Below, piece after piece: positions 1 to 8,663 of a stretch of DNA of 64,000 nt; positions within the stretch are counted from its first letter, which is position 1; every line of letters starts with the position of its first letter. A program made the position numbers and the translations under genes. The notes beneath the pieces were generated by a model. The model was not told the DNA's origin. It saw only the letters and a program-made list of their open reading frames with translations, and did not search any database. Origin of the DNA: Serratia rhizosphaerae (GTDB lineage: Bacteria; Pseudomonadota; Gammaproteobacteria; Enterobacterales; Enterobacteriaceae); the NCBI RefSeq assembly GCF_009817885.1, contig NZ_CP041764.1, positions 1,054,001-1,118,000 of the forward strand. The letters run 5' to 3'.

Positions 1-1016
1 ACCCACGGGATACCGCGTTTGGAGACTTTGCTGAATACTTTCGGCGCGTGGCCCTGCTCCGCCATACCGTGCAGCATACGGCCGACGCCGAACACATCGC
101 TGTTAATCGCCGACAGCGACGCGGTAATCACCACAAAGTTGAGGATACCGGCCGCAATGGTGATGCCCATATGCTGGAAGGTCAGAACAAACGGACTGCC
201 GCTGGTGCCGACCTGATTCCACGGATAAATCGACATAATCACGAACAGCGTGCCGACGTAAAACACCAGAATGCGCCACGGCACCGAGTTGATCGCCTTC
301 GGAATCGATTTTTTCGGGTCGCTGGCCTCGCCGGCGGTAATACCGATGATTTCAATGCCGCCGTAGGCGAACATCACCAGCTGCAGCGACAGTATCATGC
401 CCATCACGCCATGACTGAAGAAACCGCCGTTACTCCACAGGTTATGAATGCCGGTCGGCTGCCCGCCGTTGCCGATGCCCCAGATGATAATGCCGATACC
501 GGCGGCAATCATGATAATGATGGTGGCCACTTTAAAGAACGAGAACCAGAACTCCAGCTCGCCGAAGACCTTCACGCTCATCAGGTTGATCGCGCCGATA
601 ATCAGCACCACGCTCAGCACCCAAATCCAGTGCGGCACCTCCGGGAACCACACCCCCATATAGATGCCGAACGCGGTCACGTCGGCAATGGCGACGATCA
701 AAATCTCAAAACAGTAGGTCCAGCCGGTGATATAGCCGGCCATCGGGCCAAGGTAATCCTGCGCATAGCGCGAGAAAGAGCTGGCCTGCGGGTTATTGAC
801 CGACATTTCCCCCAGCGCGCGCATAATGATAAAGGCGATCACGCCGCCGATCAGATACGCCAGCAGTACGCTGGGCCCCGCCATTTTAATGGCGTCGGCG
901 GAGCCGTAGAACAGCCCGGTGCCAATCGCCGACCCGAGAGCCATAAAGCGGATGTGGCGCGTGCTGAGGCCACGTTTCAACTTATTGGCGGCGGGTGTTA
1001 CTGATTCCTGTTGCAT
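1..1016 (-). CDS. proY: Proline-specific permease ProY (C-terminus outside window)
   Basis: Amino acid-polyamine-organocation family permease of the inner membrane. The reverse-strand product starts MQQESVTPAANKLKRGL and runs out of the window after about 338 residues; from memory the family is about 455 residues, so the last quarter is missing. It follows E. coli ProY closely through the segments around LSTRHIRFMALGSAIGTG (first membrane segment, consensus amphipathic region), ASSFSRYAQ and TGWTYCFEILIVAIAD, and near the cut through FGVGRMLHGMAEQGHAP. The ATG at 1014-1016 is the start that matches the family N-terminus. It lies about 70 nt downstream of brnQ on the same strand, the classic brnQ-proY arrangement, with a terminator-like hairpin between them. 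Substrate assignment is by family similarity only. Confidence 0.93.
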   Translation of the reverse strand, partial: MQQESVTPAANKLKRGLSTRHIRFMALGSAIGTGLFYGSADAIKMAGPSVLLAYLIGGVIAFIIMRALGEMSVNNPQASSFSRYAQDYLGPMAGYITGWTYCFEILIVAIADVTAFGIYMGVWFPEVPHWIWVLSVVLIIGAINLMSVKVFGELEFWFSFFKVATIIIMIAAGIGIIIWGIGNGGQPTGIHNLWSNGGFFSHGVMGMILSLQLVMFAYGGIEIIGITAGEASDPKKSIPKAINSVPWRILVFYVGTLFVIMSIYPWNQVGTSGSPFVLTFQHMGITIAAGILNFVVITASLSAINSDVFGVGRMLHGMAEQGHAPKVFSKVSKRGIPW

Positions 1017-1040
1017 TTAAAGACCTGTCTTCTTATACAC

Positions 1041-1066
1041 AAAAAAGCCACGGACAAGTCCGTGGC
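1041..1066 (-). terminator. Intrinsic terminator after brnQ
   Basis: A 9 bp perfect stem (GCCACGGAC / GTCCGTGGC, 1047-1055 with 1058-1066) is followed on the minus strand by six T residues (1046-1041). It lies between the brnQ stop and the proY start, so it should end or attenuate the brnQ transcript before proY. Confidence 0.8.
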
Positions 1067-1088
1067 CTCAAAATCAGACCGGGAAGAA

Positions 1089-2405
1089 TTAATGCGCGGT
1101 CGCTTCAGAGCGCGAGCATACCCGATCGTAGATGGCGGCCAGTACCAGCATCAGTACGGAAGGCGGCAGCCATGCCAATCCCTGACCTGCCAGAGGCAGG
1201 TGCGTGCTCCATGCCGGCAGCAGATTCTCGAAGCCGGCGGCCTTCACCGCGTCAAGGATACCAAACAACAGGCTGACGAGCATCACCGGCGAAATCACCT
1301 TCGGCGCACTATTCCACATCCGCAGGGTGAAGCTCAATACCACCAGCACGATACACGGCGGATAAATGGCGGTCAGCACCGGAATCGAGAGGTGAATCAG
1401 GTGGCTCAGGCCCAGGTTGGAGACGAACATCGAGAACAGCCCCAGAATAAACACCAGCGTTTTATAAGAGAACGGCAGGTACTGGGCAAAGAATTCGGCG
1501 CAGGCGCAGGTCAGGCCGACCGCGGTCACCATACAGGCGATAAAGATCAGCGCCGCCAGGAAGAAGCTGCCCAGGCTACCAAAGGTGTTCTGCACGTAGG
1601 CATGCAGGATCACCGCGCCGTTGGTGGCGTCCGGCACCAGCACGCCGCTGCCGGAACCCAGTTTAAACAGGCTCAGGTAGACCAGCGTCAGGCCGACACC
1701 GGCGATCAGCCCCGCAAAAATGGTGTAACGGGTCAGCAGGCCGTTGTCCTTCACCCCGCGTGAACGCGCGGCGTTGACGATCACGATGCCGAATACCATC
1801 GCCCCCAGCGTATCCATGGTCAGATAACCATTTACAAAGCCGGAAGAGAAAGGCACATGCTGATAGGCATCCACCGCCGGAATCGGCGAACCGGCCGGCC
1901 AGAGCAGCGCGGCGATGCCCAGCACGCCCAGCGCGACAATTTTCAGCGGCGCCAGAATATGGCCGACGGTGTCGAGCAGGCGGCCCGGATAGAGGGAAAT
2001 ACCGATCACCAGCGCAAAGTACACCAGGCTGTAAATCAGCAGCGGCGCCGCGCCGTCGCCGGTCAGCGGGGCAATCCCCACTTCAAACGACACGGTCGCG
2101 GTGCGCGGCGTCGCAAACAGCGGGCCGACGGCCAGGTAGCAGACGGTCGCCAGCAGCAGGCCGGCGGTGCGGCCGATCGGCGTACTCAGGGCGTCAACGC
2201 CGCCGCCGACGCGCGCCAGCGCAATCACCGTCATCACCGGCAGGCCGACGGCGGTAATCAAAAAGCCCAGCGCCGCGATCCAGACGTGTTCGCCGGACTG
2301 CAGCCCCACCATCGGCGGGAAAATAATATTCCCGGCGCCGACAAATAAGGCAAAGGTCATAAAACCTAATGCCAGAATATCTTTTGACGTTAAACGATGA
2401 CTCAT
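1089..2405 (-). CDS. brnQ: Branched-chain amino acid transport system II carrier protein BrnQ
   Basis: LIVCS-family sodium/proton-coupled carrier for leucine, isoleucine and valine in the inner membrane. It has 438 residues, the normal size for the family (E. coli 439), with about 12 hydrophobic segments along the whole length. The N-terminus MSHRLTSKDILALGFMTFALFVGAGNIIFPP is cut here to its diagnostic part: GNIIFPPMVG is a family signature. The ATG at 2403-2405 is the only start compatible with that N-terminus. It lies on the same strand as proY and is separated from it by a terminator-like hairpin. In E. coli brnQ sits directly downstream of phoR; here a PstS-like gene and a methionine synthase gene lie between them. 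Confidence 0.95.
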   Translation of the reverse strand: MSHRLTSKDILALGFMTFALFVGAGNIIFPPMVGLQSGEHVWIAALGFLITAVGLPVMTVIALARVGGGVDALSTPIGRTAGLLLATVCYLAVGPLFATPRTATVSFEVGIAPLTGDGAAPLLIYSLVYFALVIGISLYPGRLLDTVGHILAPLKIVALGVLGIAALLWPAGSPIPAVDAYQHVPFSSGFVNGYLTMDTLGAMVFGIVIVNAARSRGVKDNGLLTRYTIFAGLIAGVGLTLVYLSLFKLGSGSGVLVPDATNGAVILHAYVQNTFGSLGSFFLAALIFIACMVTAVGLTCACAEFFAQYLPFSYKTLVFILGLFSMFVSNLGLSHLIHLSIPVLTAIYPPCIVLVVLSFTLRMWNSAPKVISPVMLVSLLFGILDAVKAAGFENLLPAWSTHLPLAGQGLAWLPPSVLMLVLAAIYDRVCSRSEATAH

Positions 2406-2849
2406 AGGATGTCGTGTTGCCTGTTCAAATGAAAAAAAACGTTCTTTTCATGGCGGTTCGCCATTTCGCTGTCGGCCTGCCATTTCATCACAAGAGCAAT
2501 AAGAGCAAGAAAACGCATACCGCTCGGGCGTTTTGTCCTTATGCGAAATTGACCACTCTTGAAGATGGGCAGAATGTTAGAAGTTATAAAATGGAGGATT
2601 AGTCCAACAACGGAGGGTAAGTAAAACGTTTATAGCGCCAAAAGGCAAGGCTCACCGGGAAATGCAGAGCGATCGACCAGATAAATATTCATCACCAGTC
2701 GATCGCACCAGTCTTCAGGAAATATGCCCTACATGATTTGTATCATTTTTAACCAGCGCGCTCACAAAACGTGAAGCATTGCGGGTTAAACCGCGCGAAA
2801 ACGCCAATATCGTCGGCATTTCCGCGCATAACAAACGGGCTGCCGGCGG
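2406..2849. other. Intergenic region upstream of brnQ
   Basis: This 444 nt stretch lies between the brnQ start and the stop of the methionine synthase gene, both on the minus strand. It must contain the brnQ promoter. I see no convincing coding sequence, hairpin terminator or repeat in it; the short open frames are shadows without ribosome binding sites or family resemblance. Confidence 0.5.
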
Positions 2850-3956
2850 TTACCAGACCTGCCCGGCAATGCTGACCACGCTGCTCAGCTTGTCCCACTG
2901 CTGCTGCTCGCTCAGGCTGTTGCCCTCTTCGGTCGAAGCGAAGCCGCACTGGGTGCTCAGACAAAGTTGCTCAGGGGCGACGAACTGTGCCGCTTCCTGC
3001 AGGCGCTGCTTCACCTGCTCCGGATTTTCCAGCTCACCGTCTTTGGTGGTGATCAGCCCCAGCACGACTTTTTGCTTGCCGGGCTTGATAAAGCGCAGCG
3101 GTTCGAAGCCGCCGGAGCGTTCGTTATCGTACTCCAGGAAGAAGGCGTCGATATTGACCTGGCCGAACAGGATCTCCGCTACCGGCTCATAGCCCCCTTC
3201 CGAGATCCAGGTGGAGCGGAAGTTGCCGCGACAGACATGCAAACCGATGGTCAGATCGTCCGGCTTGCCGGCGATCGCCGCATTCAGCACGTCGGCATAG
3301 ATGCGCGCCAGCTGGTCGGGATCTTCGCCGCGCTCGCGGATCTGACGGCGCTGATCGTCAGAACAGAGGTAAGCCCACACCGTATCATCCAGCTGCAGGT
3401 AGCGGCAGCCGGCGTCATAAAACGCGCGGATCGCATCGCGATAGGTTTGCGCCAGATCGGCAAAATAGGCATCCAGCTGCGGATAAACCGTGCTGTCGAT
3501 CGCCTGACGCCCGCCGCGGAAGTGCAGCACGCTCGGGCTGGGGATGGTCATCTTCGGCTGCGCGTCGCCGGCAATCTGCTGCAGGAAACGAAAATCCGCC
3601 AGCATCGGATGCTGCGGGTTAAAGCCCAGCTTGCCCGTCACCTTGACGCTGCGCGCCTTAGTCTGCACGCCGTTGAACTGGATGCCCTGTTCGGCGTCGT
3701 AGCCCTGTACGCCGTCCAGGCCTTCGAGGAAATCAAAGTGCCACCAGGCGCGACGGAATTCCCCGTCGGTCACCACCGCCAGTCCCAGCTGGCGCTGTTT
3801 TTCCACCGCCTGGCGGATCTGCTCATCTTCCACCGCCCGCAGCTGCGCCGCGTCAATCTCACCGCGCTGAAACTGCTGACGCGCGCTTTTCAGCGCCGCA
3901 GGACGTAATAAACTGCCGACGACGTCAGCATGAACGGCATGATTGCAATTGCACAT
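2850..3956 (-). CDS. Short cobalamin-independent methionine synthase (MetE C-terminal type)
   Basis: Predicted zinc-dependent methyltransferase that makes methionine from homocysteine in the cytoplasm. At 368 residues it corresponds only to the catalytic C-terminal barrel of MetE (full MetE is about 750 residues), like the Bacillus YxjG/YxjH group. Visible family signatures are VVGSLLRP near residue 12, VVTDGEFRR (substrate loop), YLQLDDTVWA, and the zinc ligands HVCRGN near residue 240 and CGFAS near 340. It stands alone, read in the same direction as the phoBR genes. MetJ- and MetR-type sites lie upstream, which supports a methionine role independently of homology. The methyl donor (methyltetrahydrofolate, its polyglutamate, or another methyl compound) cannot be told from sequence. 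The start ATG at 3954-3956 opens with MCNCNHAVHADVVGS. Confidence 0.85.
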   Translation of the reverse strand: MCNCNHAVHADVVGSLLRPAALKSARQQFQRGEIDAAQLRAVEDEQIRQAVEKQRQLGLAVVTDGEFRRAWWHFDFLEGLDGVQGYDAEQGIQFNGVQTKARSVKVTGKLGFNPQHPMLADFRFLQQIAGDAQPKMTIPSPSVLHFRGGRQAIDSTVYPQLDAYFADLAQTYRDAIRAFYDAGCRYLQLDDTVWAYLCSDDQRRQIRERGEDPDQLARIYADVLNAAIAGKPDDLTIGLHVCRGNFRSTWISEGGYEPVAEILFGQVNIDAFFLEYDNERSGGFEPLRFIKPGKQKVVLGLITTKDGELENPEQVKQRLQEAAQFVAPEQLCLSTQCGFASTEEGNSLSEQQQWDKLSSVVSIAGQVW

Positions 3957-4041
3957 CTTTTTCCACTCCCGGTGAACGGCAGGCGTCTCGTTGGCCTGCC
4001 GGAATGATTTACATATTGAATGATTACGCTGGGTTACAATT

Positions 4042-4065
4042 GGACATCCAGACGTCTAAATAGCT
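4042..4065. promoter_or_regulatory. MetJ operator (met boxes)
   Basis: One perfect 8-mer met box AGACGTCT (4050-4057) is flanked in register by two degenerate ones, GGACATCC (4042-4049) and AAATAGCT (4058-4065). MetJ binds tandem 8 bp boxes as cooperative dimers. The site lies 86-109 nt upstream of the start of the short methionine synthase gene, a normal operator position, and implies repression by MetJ with S-adenosylmethionine. Confidence 0.7.
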
Positions 4066-4121
4066 AAAATCATCCTGTCATGCCGCCTGCCCGGCGGCAA
4101 TGGAGAAATTTTCATGGGTGT

Positions 4122-4134
4122 TGAAAGAAATTCA
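4122..4134. promoter_or_regulatory. MetR-type binding site
   Basis: TGAAAGAAATTCA matches the MetR consensus TGAA-N5-TTCA exactly. It lies about 55 nt beyond the MetJ boxes, upstream of the short methionine synthase gene, and resembles the dual MetR activation and MetJ repression layout known at E. coli metE. A 13 bp match can occur by chance, but this position makes it plausible. Confidence 0.55.
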
Positions 4135-4195
4135 TGATGGTCGGCGGCAGCTGGCTGAAAGCTGCCGTCATACGCGCCCAGGCGCTAAGCCGGTG

Positions 4196-5131
4196 CTACT
4201 TCAGCCCGAGCGCCTGGCGGGTTTTCCGCAGGGTTGCCGGCGACAGCGGCAGATAGCCGTCCTGATTGACCAGCGCCTGCCCTTCTTCGGACAGCACCCG
4301 GTCAAAGAACGCCGCCGTCAGCGGCTCAAGCGGCCGGTGCGGCGCTTTGTTGACGTAGATATACAGGTAGCGCGCCAGCGGATAACTGCCGTTGCGCACG
4401 TTGGCAGCGCTGGGCGCCACGTAGCGATCGCCCCGCTCCGCCAGCGGCAGCAGCCGGACGCCGCTGGCGCGGAAACCGATGCTGGCATAGCCGATGCTGT
4501 TCAGGGATCCGGACACCGCCTGCACTACCGACGCCGAGCCGGGCAGCTCATTGACCCGCGCCATAAAGTCGCCGCCGCACAGCGCGCGCAGTTTGAAATA
4601 GCCATAGGTGCCGGAGGCGGAATTGCGGCCAAAACGCTGAATGCTGCGCTGCGCCCAATCGCCCGGCAGCGCCAGCTGGCCCCAGTTCCGCAGTGCGGCG
4701 GCTTCGCCGCAGCGGCGGGTGGCGGAAAAGATCTGATCCAACTGGCCAAGGTTCAGCCCCGGCAGCGGGTTGTCCTGATGCACCAGCACCACCAGCGCAT
4801 CGACCGCCACCGGCACCGCCAGCGGCGCGTAGCCGTAGCGCTGTTCGAACGCCGACAGCTCCGCCGCCTTCATCGGACGGCTCATCGGCCCCAGCTGCGC
4901 GGCGCCGGCGGCCAGCGCCGTCGGCGCGGTCGATGAACCGGCGGCCTGCATCTGCAGATTGATATTCGGATAGTGCTGGCTGAAGTCCTGCGCCCACAGC
5001 GACATCAAGTTCGCCAGCGTGTCGGAACCGACGCTGGAAAGATTGCCCGACAGCATGCCGCTCGGCTGCGCCCGCAGGCCGGGGCTGCACAATAACAGCA
5101 GGCAGAGCCATATCCCTCGGGTCAGTCGCAT
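4196..5131 (-). CDS. PstS-like phosphate-binding periplasmic protein
   Basis: Exported solute-binding protein of the PstS family, 311 residues. The N-terminus MRLTRGIWLCLLLLCSPGLRA is a typical Sec signal peptide ending at ALRA-like residues. The mature part begins with GNLSSVGSDTLANLMSLWAQ, the PstS signature region, and contains AAGSSTAP, GPMSRPMK, NSASGTYGYF and YPLARYLYIYVN, which line the phosphate-binding cleft in this family. It lies 16 nt after the phoR stop on the same strand, so it is probably cotranscribed with phoB-phoR and induced by phosphate starvation. No pstC, pstA or pstB follows, so the protein may supply a transporter encoded elsewhere or act as a sensor. The start at 5129-5131 is the one that gives a complete signal peptide. 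Confidence 0.85.
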   Translation of the reverse strand: MRLTRGIWLCLLLLCSPGLRAQPSGMLSGNLSSVGSDTLANLMSLWAQDFSQHYPNINLQMQAAGSSTAPTALAAGAAQLGPMSRPMKAAELSAFEQRYGYAPLAVPVAVDALVVLVHQDNPLPGLNLGQLDQIFSATRRCGEAAALRNWGQLALPGDWAQRSIQRFGRNSASGTYGYFKLRALCGGDFMARVNELPGSASVVQAVSGSLNSIGYASIGFRASGVRLLPLAERGDRYVAPSAANVRNGSYPLARYLYIYVNKAPHRPLEPLTAAFFDRVLSEEGQALVNQDGYLPLSPATLRKTRQALGLK

Positions 5132-5147
5132 ACCGGTGCCTCACGCA

Positions 5148-6464
5148 TTAATTTTTCAGCGCATTCTCTGACAAAGCGTCGGGAACAATCAACCGGTTAG
5201 GCAAAGTAAAGATAAAGCGGGTGCCGTTGCCCGGCTCGCTGAGCACCTCCAGCCGCGCATCGTGATGGCTGAGGGCGTGCTTGACGATCGCCAGCCCCAG
5301 CCCGCTGCCGCCGGTCTGCCGCGAACGCGCCTTGTCCACGCGGTAAAAGCGCTCGGTCAGACGCGGCAGGTGCTCGGCGGCGATGCCCGGCCCGTTGTCG
5401 CTGACCTGGAACTGCGCCCCCTGCGGCGTCTGCTGCCAGCTCACCTCAATGTGCGTGCCTGCCGGCGTGTGGTTCACCGCGTTATACACCAGATTGGACA
5501 CCGCGCTGCGCAGTTGGTCGTCATTGCCGTACACCTTCAGCGCTTCATTCACGCGGAAACTGATTTCATGGCGGCCGCCGCTGAGCGACTGCGCCTCACG
5601 CTGCAGCACCCGCAGCATCAGGGGCACGTCCACCGTCTCATTCATCTCGATAATCGGCGCCGCCTCGATGCGCGACAGCGTCAGCAACTGCTTCACCAGC
5701 CCGTCCATGCGCCGGGTTTGTTCCTGCATGGTGGCCAGCGCCTTGCCGCGCAGCGAACCGTCCGGCTCGTCGTCGCCCATCATTTCCAGATAGCCCTGCA
5801 GCACGGTCAGCGGCGTGCGCAGCTCGTGGCTGACGTTGGCGAAGAAGTTGCGCCGCGCGCCCTCCAACTGCCGCATCTGCGTCACGTCGCGCGCCACCAT
5901 CAGCAGCTGCCCTTCCGAATACGGCATCACGCGGAATTCAACGTAATGCTCGTTATTCAGCTGCAGCGTCAGGGGTTTATCGAAGGATTGCTGTTGCAGA
6001 TAGTGGCTGAACTCCGGGTAGCGCAGCAGGTTGAGAATATGCTGGCCGTTATCCTCCGGCCAACGGAAGCCGAGCAGATGCTGCGCCAGCCCGTTGCACC
6101 AGAAAATATTCCCCTCTTCGGTGGTCATCACCACCGCATCCGGCAGCGATTCGGCGCCGCTGCGGAAGCGTTTGATCAGCAGCGCCAGCTCGCGCCGACG
6201 GCGGCGGTTGCGCTGCTGCATCTGATACAGGCCGTAAAACAGCGGCTCCCAGCTCCAGCGCCCCGGCGGCGGCGTCATGCTGCGGTCAATCCACAGCCAG
6301 TGGGAAAGTTTCAGCTGGTTATAGAAGTTCCAGCCCAGCGCCGCCAGCACGGCGACCAGCAGTAACCAGGGGAGATAGCCGAAAATCAGCCCCAACAGCA
6401 GGGCCGGCAAGCAAAAAAGGGCCAGCTCAAGAGCCAGCCTTTTCCAGGAAAGGCGTTCTAGCAC
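5148..6464 (-). CDS. phoR: Phosphate regulon sensor histidine kinase PhoR
   Basis: Membrane histidine kinase of the phosphate-starvation two-component system; it phosphorylates and dephosphorylates PhoB according to PstSCAB-PhoU status. It has 438 residues (E. coli 431). Two hydrophobic segments occupy residues about 10-45, followed by a basic stretch (QRNRRRRRELAL) and a PAS domain at about 100-195 (VVMTTEEGNIFWCNGLAQHLLGF). The HisKA motif is NVSHELRTPLT with the phosphorylated His at 213, and the HATPase domain carries N box LVYNAVNHTPAG and G boxes VSDNGPGIA and GSGLGLAIVKHAL. It starts 24 nt after the phoB stop. Confidence 0.97.
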   Translation of the reverse strand: MLERLSWKRLALELALFCLPALLLGLIFGYLPWLLLVAVLAALGWNFYNQLKLSHWLWIDRSMTPPPGRWSWEPLFYGLYQMQQRNRRRRRELALLIKRFRSGAESLPDAVVMTTEEGNIFWCNGLAQHLLGFRWPEDNGQHILNLLRYPEFSHYLQQQSFDKPLTLQLNNEHYVEFRVMPYSEGQLLMVARDVTQMRQLEGARRNFFANVSHELRTPLTVLQGYLEMMGDDEPDGSLRGKALATMQEQTRRMDGLVKQLLTLSRIEAAPIIEMNETVDVPLMLRVLQREAQSLSGGRHEISFRVNEALKVYGNDDQLRSAVSNLVYNAVNHTPAGTHIEVSWQQTPQGAQFQVSDNGPGIAAEHLPRLTERFYRVDKARSRQTGGSGLGLAIVKHALSHHDARLEVLSEPGNGTRFIFTLPNRLIVPDALSENALKN

Positions 6465-6488
6465 GGCATGCTCTCCGACGCTGCGCGA

Positions 6489-7178
6489 TTAATAGCGCGT
6501 TGAAAAGCGGTAACCTGTGCCGCGAACGGTTTGAACCATCTTGTCATGACCACTGCTCTCCAGCGCCTTGCGCAGCCGGCGGATATGCACATCAACGGTG
6601 CGGTCTTCCACATAAACGTTAGTGCCCCAGACGTGATTAAGCAACTGTTCGCGGCTGTAAACACGCTCCGGGTGGGTCATAAAGAAATGCAGCAGTTTGA
6701 ATTCGGTGGGGCCCATATCCAGCGGCTGTTCGTTGGCCATCACCCGATGCGAAGACGGGTCGAGACTCAGCCCCTGCATCTCGATCACCTCTTCCACCGC
6801 CATCGGCGAAATACGGCGCATCACCGCTTTAATCCGCGCCACCAGTTCCTTCGGCGAGAACGGTTTGGTGATGTAATCATCCGCGCCGACTTCCAGGCCG
6901 CGCACCCGGTCCTCCTCCTCGCCGCGCGCCGTCAGCATCATCACCGGGATATCGCGGGTCAGCGCTTCGCGCTTCATATGTTTGATAAATTGAATGCCGG
7001 AGCCGCCGGGCAACATCCAGTCCAGCAACACTAAATCGGGGAACGGCTCAGACAGGCGCGTTACGGCACTGTCATAATCTTCGGCTTCCAACGGTTGGTA
7101 ACCATTCTGTTCCAACACAAAGCACACCATCTCGCGAATCGGCGCTTCGTCTTCCACCACCAGTATGCGTCTTGCCAT
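6489..7178 (-). CDS. phoB: Phosphate regulon response regulator PhoB
   Basis: OmpR/PhoB-family DNA-binding response regulator that activates the Pho regulon. Starting at MARRILVVEDE (ATG 7176-7178) it has 229 residues, identical in length to E. coli PhoB; the open frame extends ten codons further upstream but that extension is not conserved. The receiver domain shows the acidic pocket EDE, the phosphoacceptor Asp in LLDWMLPGGSG (residue 53 by my count), the conserved Thr in LTARGEEED and Lys in TKPFSPKEL. The winged-helix output domain covers about 130-229 with NHVWGTNVYVEDRTVDVHIRR cut here to its core HVWGTNVYVEDRTVDVH. It heads a phoB-phoR-pstS-like gene string preceded by a Pho box. Confidence 0.97.
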   Translation of the reverse strand: MARRILVVEDEAPIREMVCFVLEQNGYQPLEAEDYDSAVTRLSEPFPDLVLLDWMLPGGSGIQFIKHMKREALTRDIPVMMLTARGEEEDRVRGLEVGADDYITKPFSPKELVARIKAVMRRISPMAVEEVIEMQGLSLDPSSHRVMANEQPLDMGPTEFKLLHFFMTHPERVYSREQLLNHVWGTNVYVEDRTVDVHIRRLRKALESSGHDKMVQTVRGTGYRFSTRY

Positions 7179-7226
7179 CGTCAATCCTGCCAATGTGTTA
7201 GCGTTCACAATTTGTTTGCGGGCGCC

Positions 7227-7249
7227 ATTATGCGTCAGTTTTGTGACAG
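7227..7249 (-). promoter_or_regulatory. Pho box and -10 element of phoB
   Basis: On the minus strand, CTGTCACAAAACTGACGC (7249-7232) is two 7 bp half sites with a 4 bp spacer, the standard Pho box. It runs directly into CATAAT (7232-7227), the probable -10 hexamer. As I recall it, the E. coli phoB promoter has nearly the same arrangement, so autogenous activation by phosphorylated PhoB is expected. Confidence 0.85.
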
Positions 7250-7433
7250 ATTTATGAAATTAACCACTCAGTAACATTCACAATATAAATGCTTATCACC
7301 GTCGCGCCGGCTTAACCGCCGGAATAGATAGAAATAGCATATTTTTACCCGCCAACCCGTATAATCATCGTCAACGTTTTACCGCCGCCGCGTTTCGCCC
7401 CGGCACAACCGACGGCCAATCCCCGGGAGAGTC

Positions 7434-8663
7434 ATGCGCCTGATACACACCTCTGACTGGCATTTGGGTCAGTATTTTTTCACCAAAAGCCGTGCCGCCG
7501 AGCATCAGGCGTTTTTGCGCTGGCTGATTGCGCAGATTGAACAGCATCAGGTGGACGCGCTGATCGTCGCCGGGGATCTGTTCGACACCGGTTCGCCGCC
7601 GAGCTACGCGCGCGAACTCTACAACCGCTTTGTGGTGGAACTGCAGCAGACCGGCTGCCAACTGGTGGTGCTGGGCGGCAACCACGACTCCGTGGCGACG
7701 CTGAATGAATCGCGCGAGCTGCTCTCCTGTCTGAACACCCGCGTGATCGCCAGCGCGCAGGCCGAGGCCGGGCAGCAAATCGTGACGCTTAACCGCCGCA
7801 ACGGCCAGCCCGGCGCGCTGCTGTGCGCCATCCCGTTCCTGCGCCCGCGCGATTTGCTGACCAGCCGCGCCGGCGAATCCGGCACGCAGAAGCAGCAGGC
7901 GCTGCAGGAAGCCATCGCCGAACATTATCTAACGCTGTATCAGGCGGCCTGCGCGCAGCGCGAGGCGCTCGATCTTACGCTGCCGATCGTCGCCACCGGC
8001 CACCTGACCACCGTCGGCGTCACCACCTCGGATTCGGTGCGCGATATCTATATCGGCACGCTGGACGCCTTCCCGGCGCAGGCCTTCCCGCCGGCGGACT
8101 ATATCGCCCTGGGGCATATTCACCGGGCGCAAAAGGTGGCGAAAAGCGAGCATATCCGTTACAGCGGCTCGCCGATCCCGCTCAGCTTTGATGAGCTGGG
8201 CAGCGCCAAAAGCGTGTTTATGGTCGACTTCGCCGACGGCGGGCTGCAGCAGGTCACTACGCTGCCCGTCCCGCTTTTCCAGCCGATGCAGTTGATCAAA
8301 GGCGATCTCGCCCAGATCGAACAGCAGCTGCAGCAGTTTGCCGACTATCAGGGCGAGCTGCCGGTGTGGCTGGATATCGAAGTAGCGACGCAGGATTACC
8401 TCAGCGACATTCAGCGCCGCATCCAGGCGCTGGCGGATAATCTGCCGGTGGAGGTGGTGCTGCTGCGGCGCAGTAAAGAGCAGCGCCGTCAGGCCATTGA
8501 GCAGCAGGATAAAGAGACGTTGAACGAACTGAGCGTTGATGAGGTGTTTGAACGCCGTCTGGCGCAGGAAAGCGAACTGGAAGAGGCGCGGCGCGGCCGG
8601 ATGCGCGCCATGTTCCGCCAGACGGTCGACGCTCTGCAGCAGAATGAGGAGCCATCGGCATGA
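7434..8663 (+). CDS. sbcD: Exonuclease subunit SbcD (Mre11 homologue)
   Basis: Manganese-dependent nuclease subunit of the SbcCD complex, which cleaves DNA hairpins and processes palindromes and protein-blocked ends. It has 409 residues, normal for the family. The metallophosphoesterase motifs are in order: SDWHLGQ (Asp8, His10), AGDLFDTG (Asp48), GGNHDSV (Asn83, His84), then GHLTT and GHIHR. The C-terminal part is the capping and SbcC-binding domain. The ATG at 7434 gives the family N-terminus MRLIHTSDWH. It is divergent from phoB and overlaps sbcC by 4 nt (ATGA), which indicates translational coupling in an sbcDC operon. Confidence 0.97.
   Translation: MRLIHTSDWHLGQYFFTKSRAAEHQAFLRWLIAQIEQHQVDALIVAGDLFDTGSPPSYARELYNRFVVELQQTGCQLVVLGGNHDSVATLNESRELLSCLNTRVIASAQAEAGQQIVTLNRRNGQPGALLCAIPFLRPRDLLTSRAGESGTQKQQALQEAIAEHYLTLYQAACAQREALDLTLPIVATGHLTTVGVTTSDSVRDIYIGTLDAFPAQAFPPADYIALGHIHRAQKVAKSEHIRYSGSPIPLSFDELGSAKSVFMVDFADGGLQQVTTLPVPLFQPMQLIKGDLAQIEQQLQQFADYQGELPVWLDIEVATQDYLSDIQRRIQALADNLPVEVVLLRRSKEQRRQAIEQQDKETLNELSVDEVFERRLAQESELEEARRGRMRAMFRQTVDALQQNEEPSA

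Noticed and set aside
4145..4165. Inverted repeat GGCAGCT...AGCTGCC downstream of the PstS-like gene
   Set aside because: It has no T tract and lies close to the MetR-type site, so I cannot call it a terminator.
5262..6365. 367-codon open frame opposite phoR
   Set aside because: Antisense shadow of phoR with arginine- and histidine-rich composition; phoR is unambiguous.
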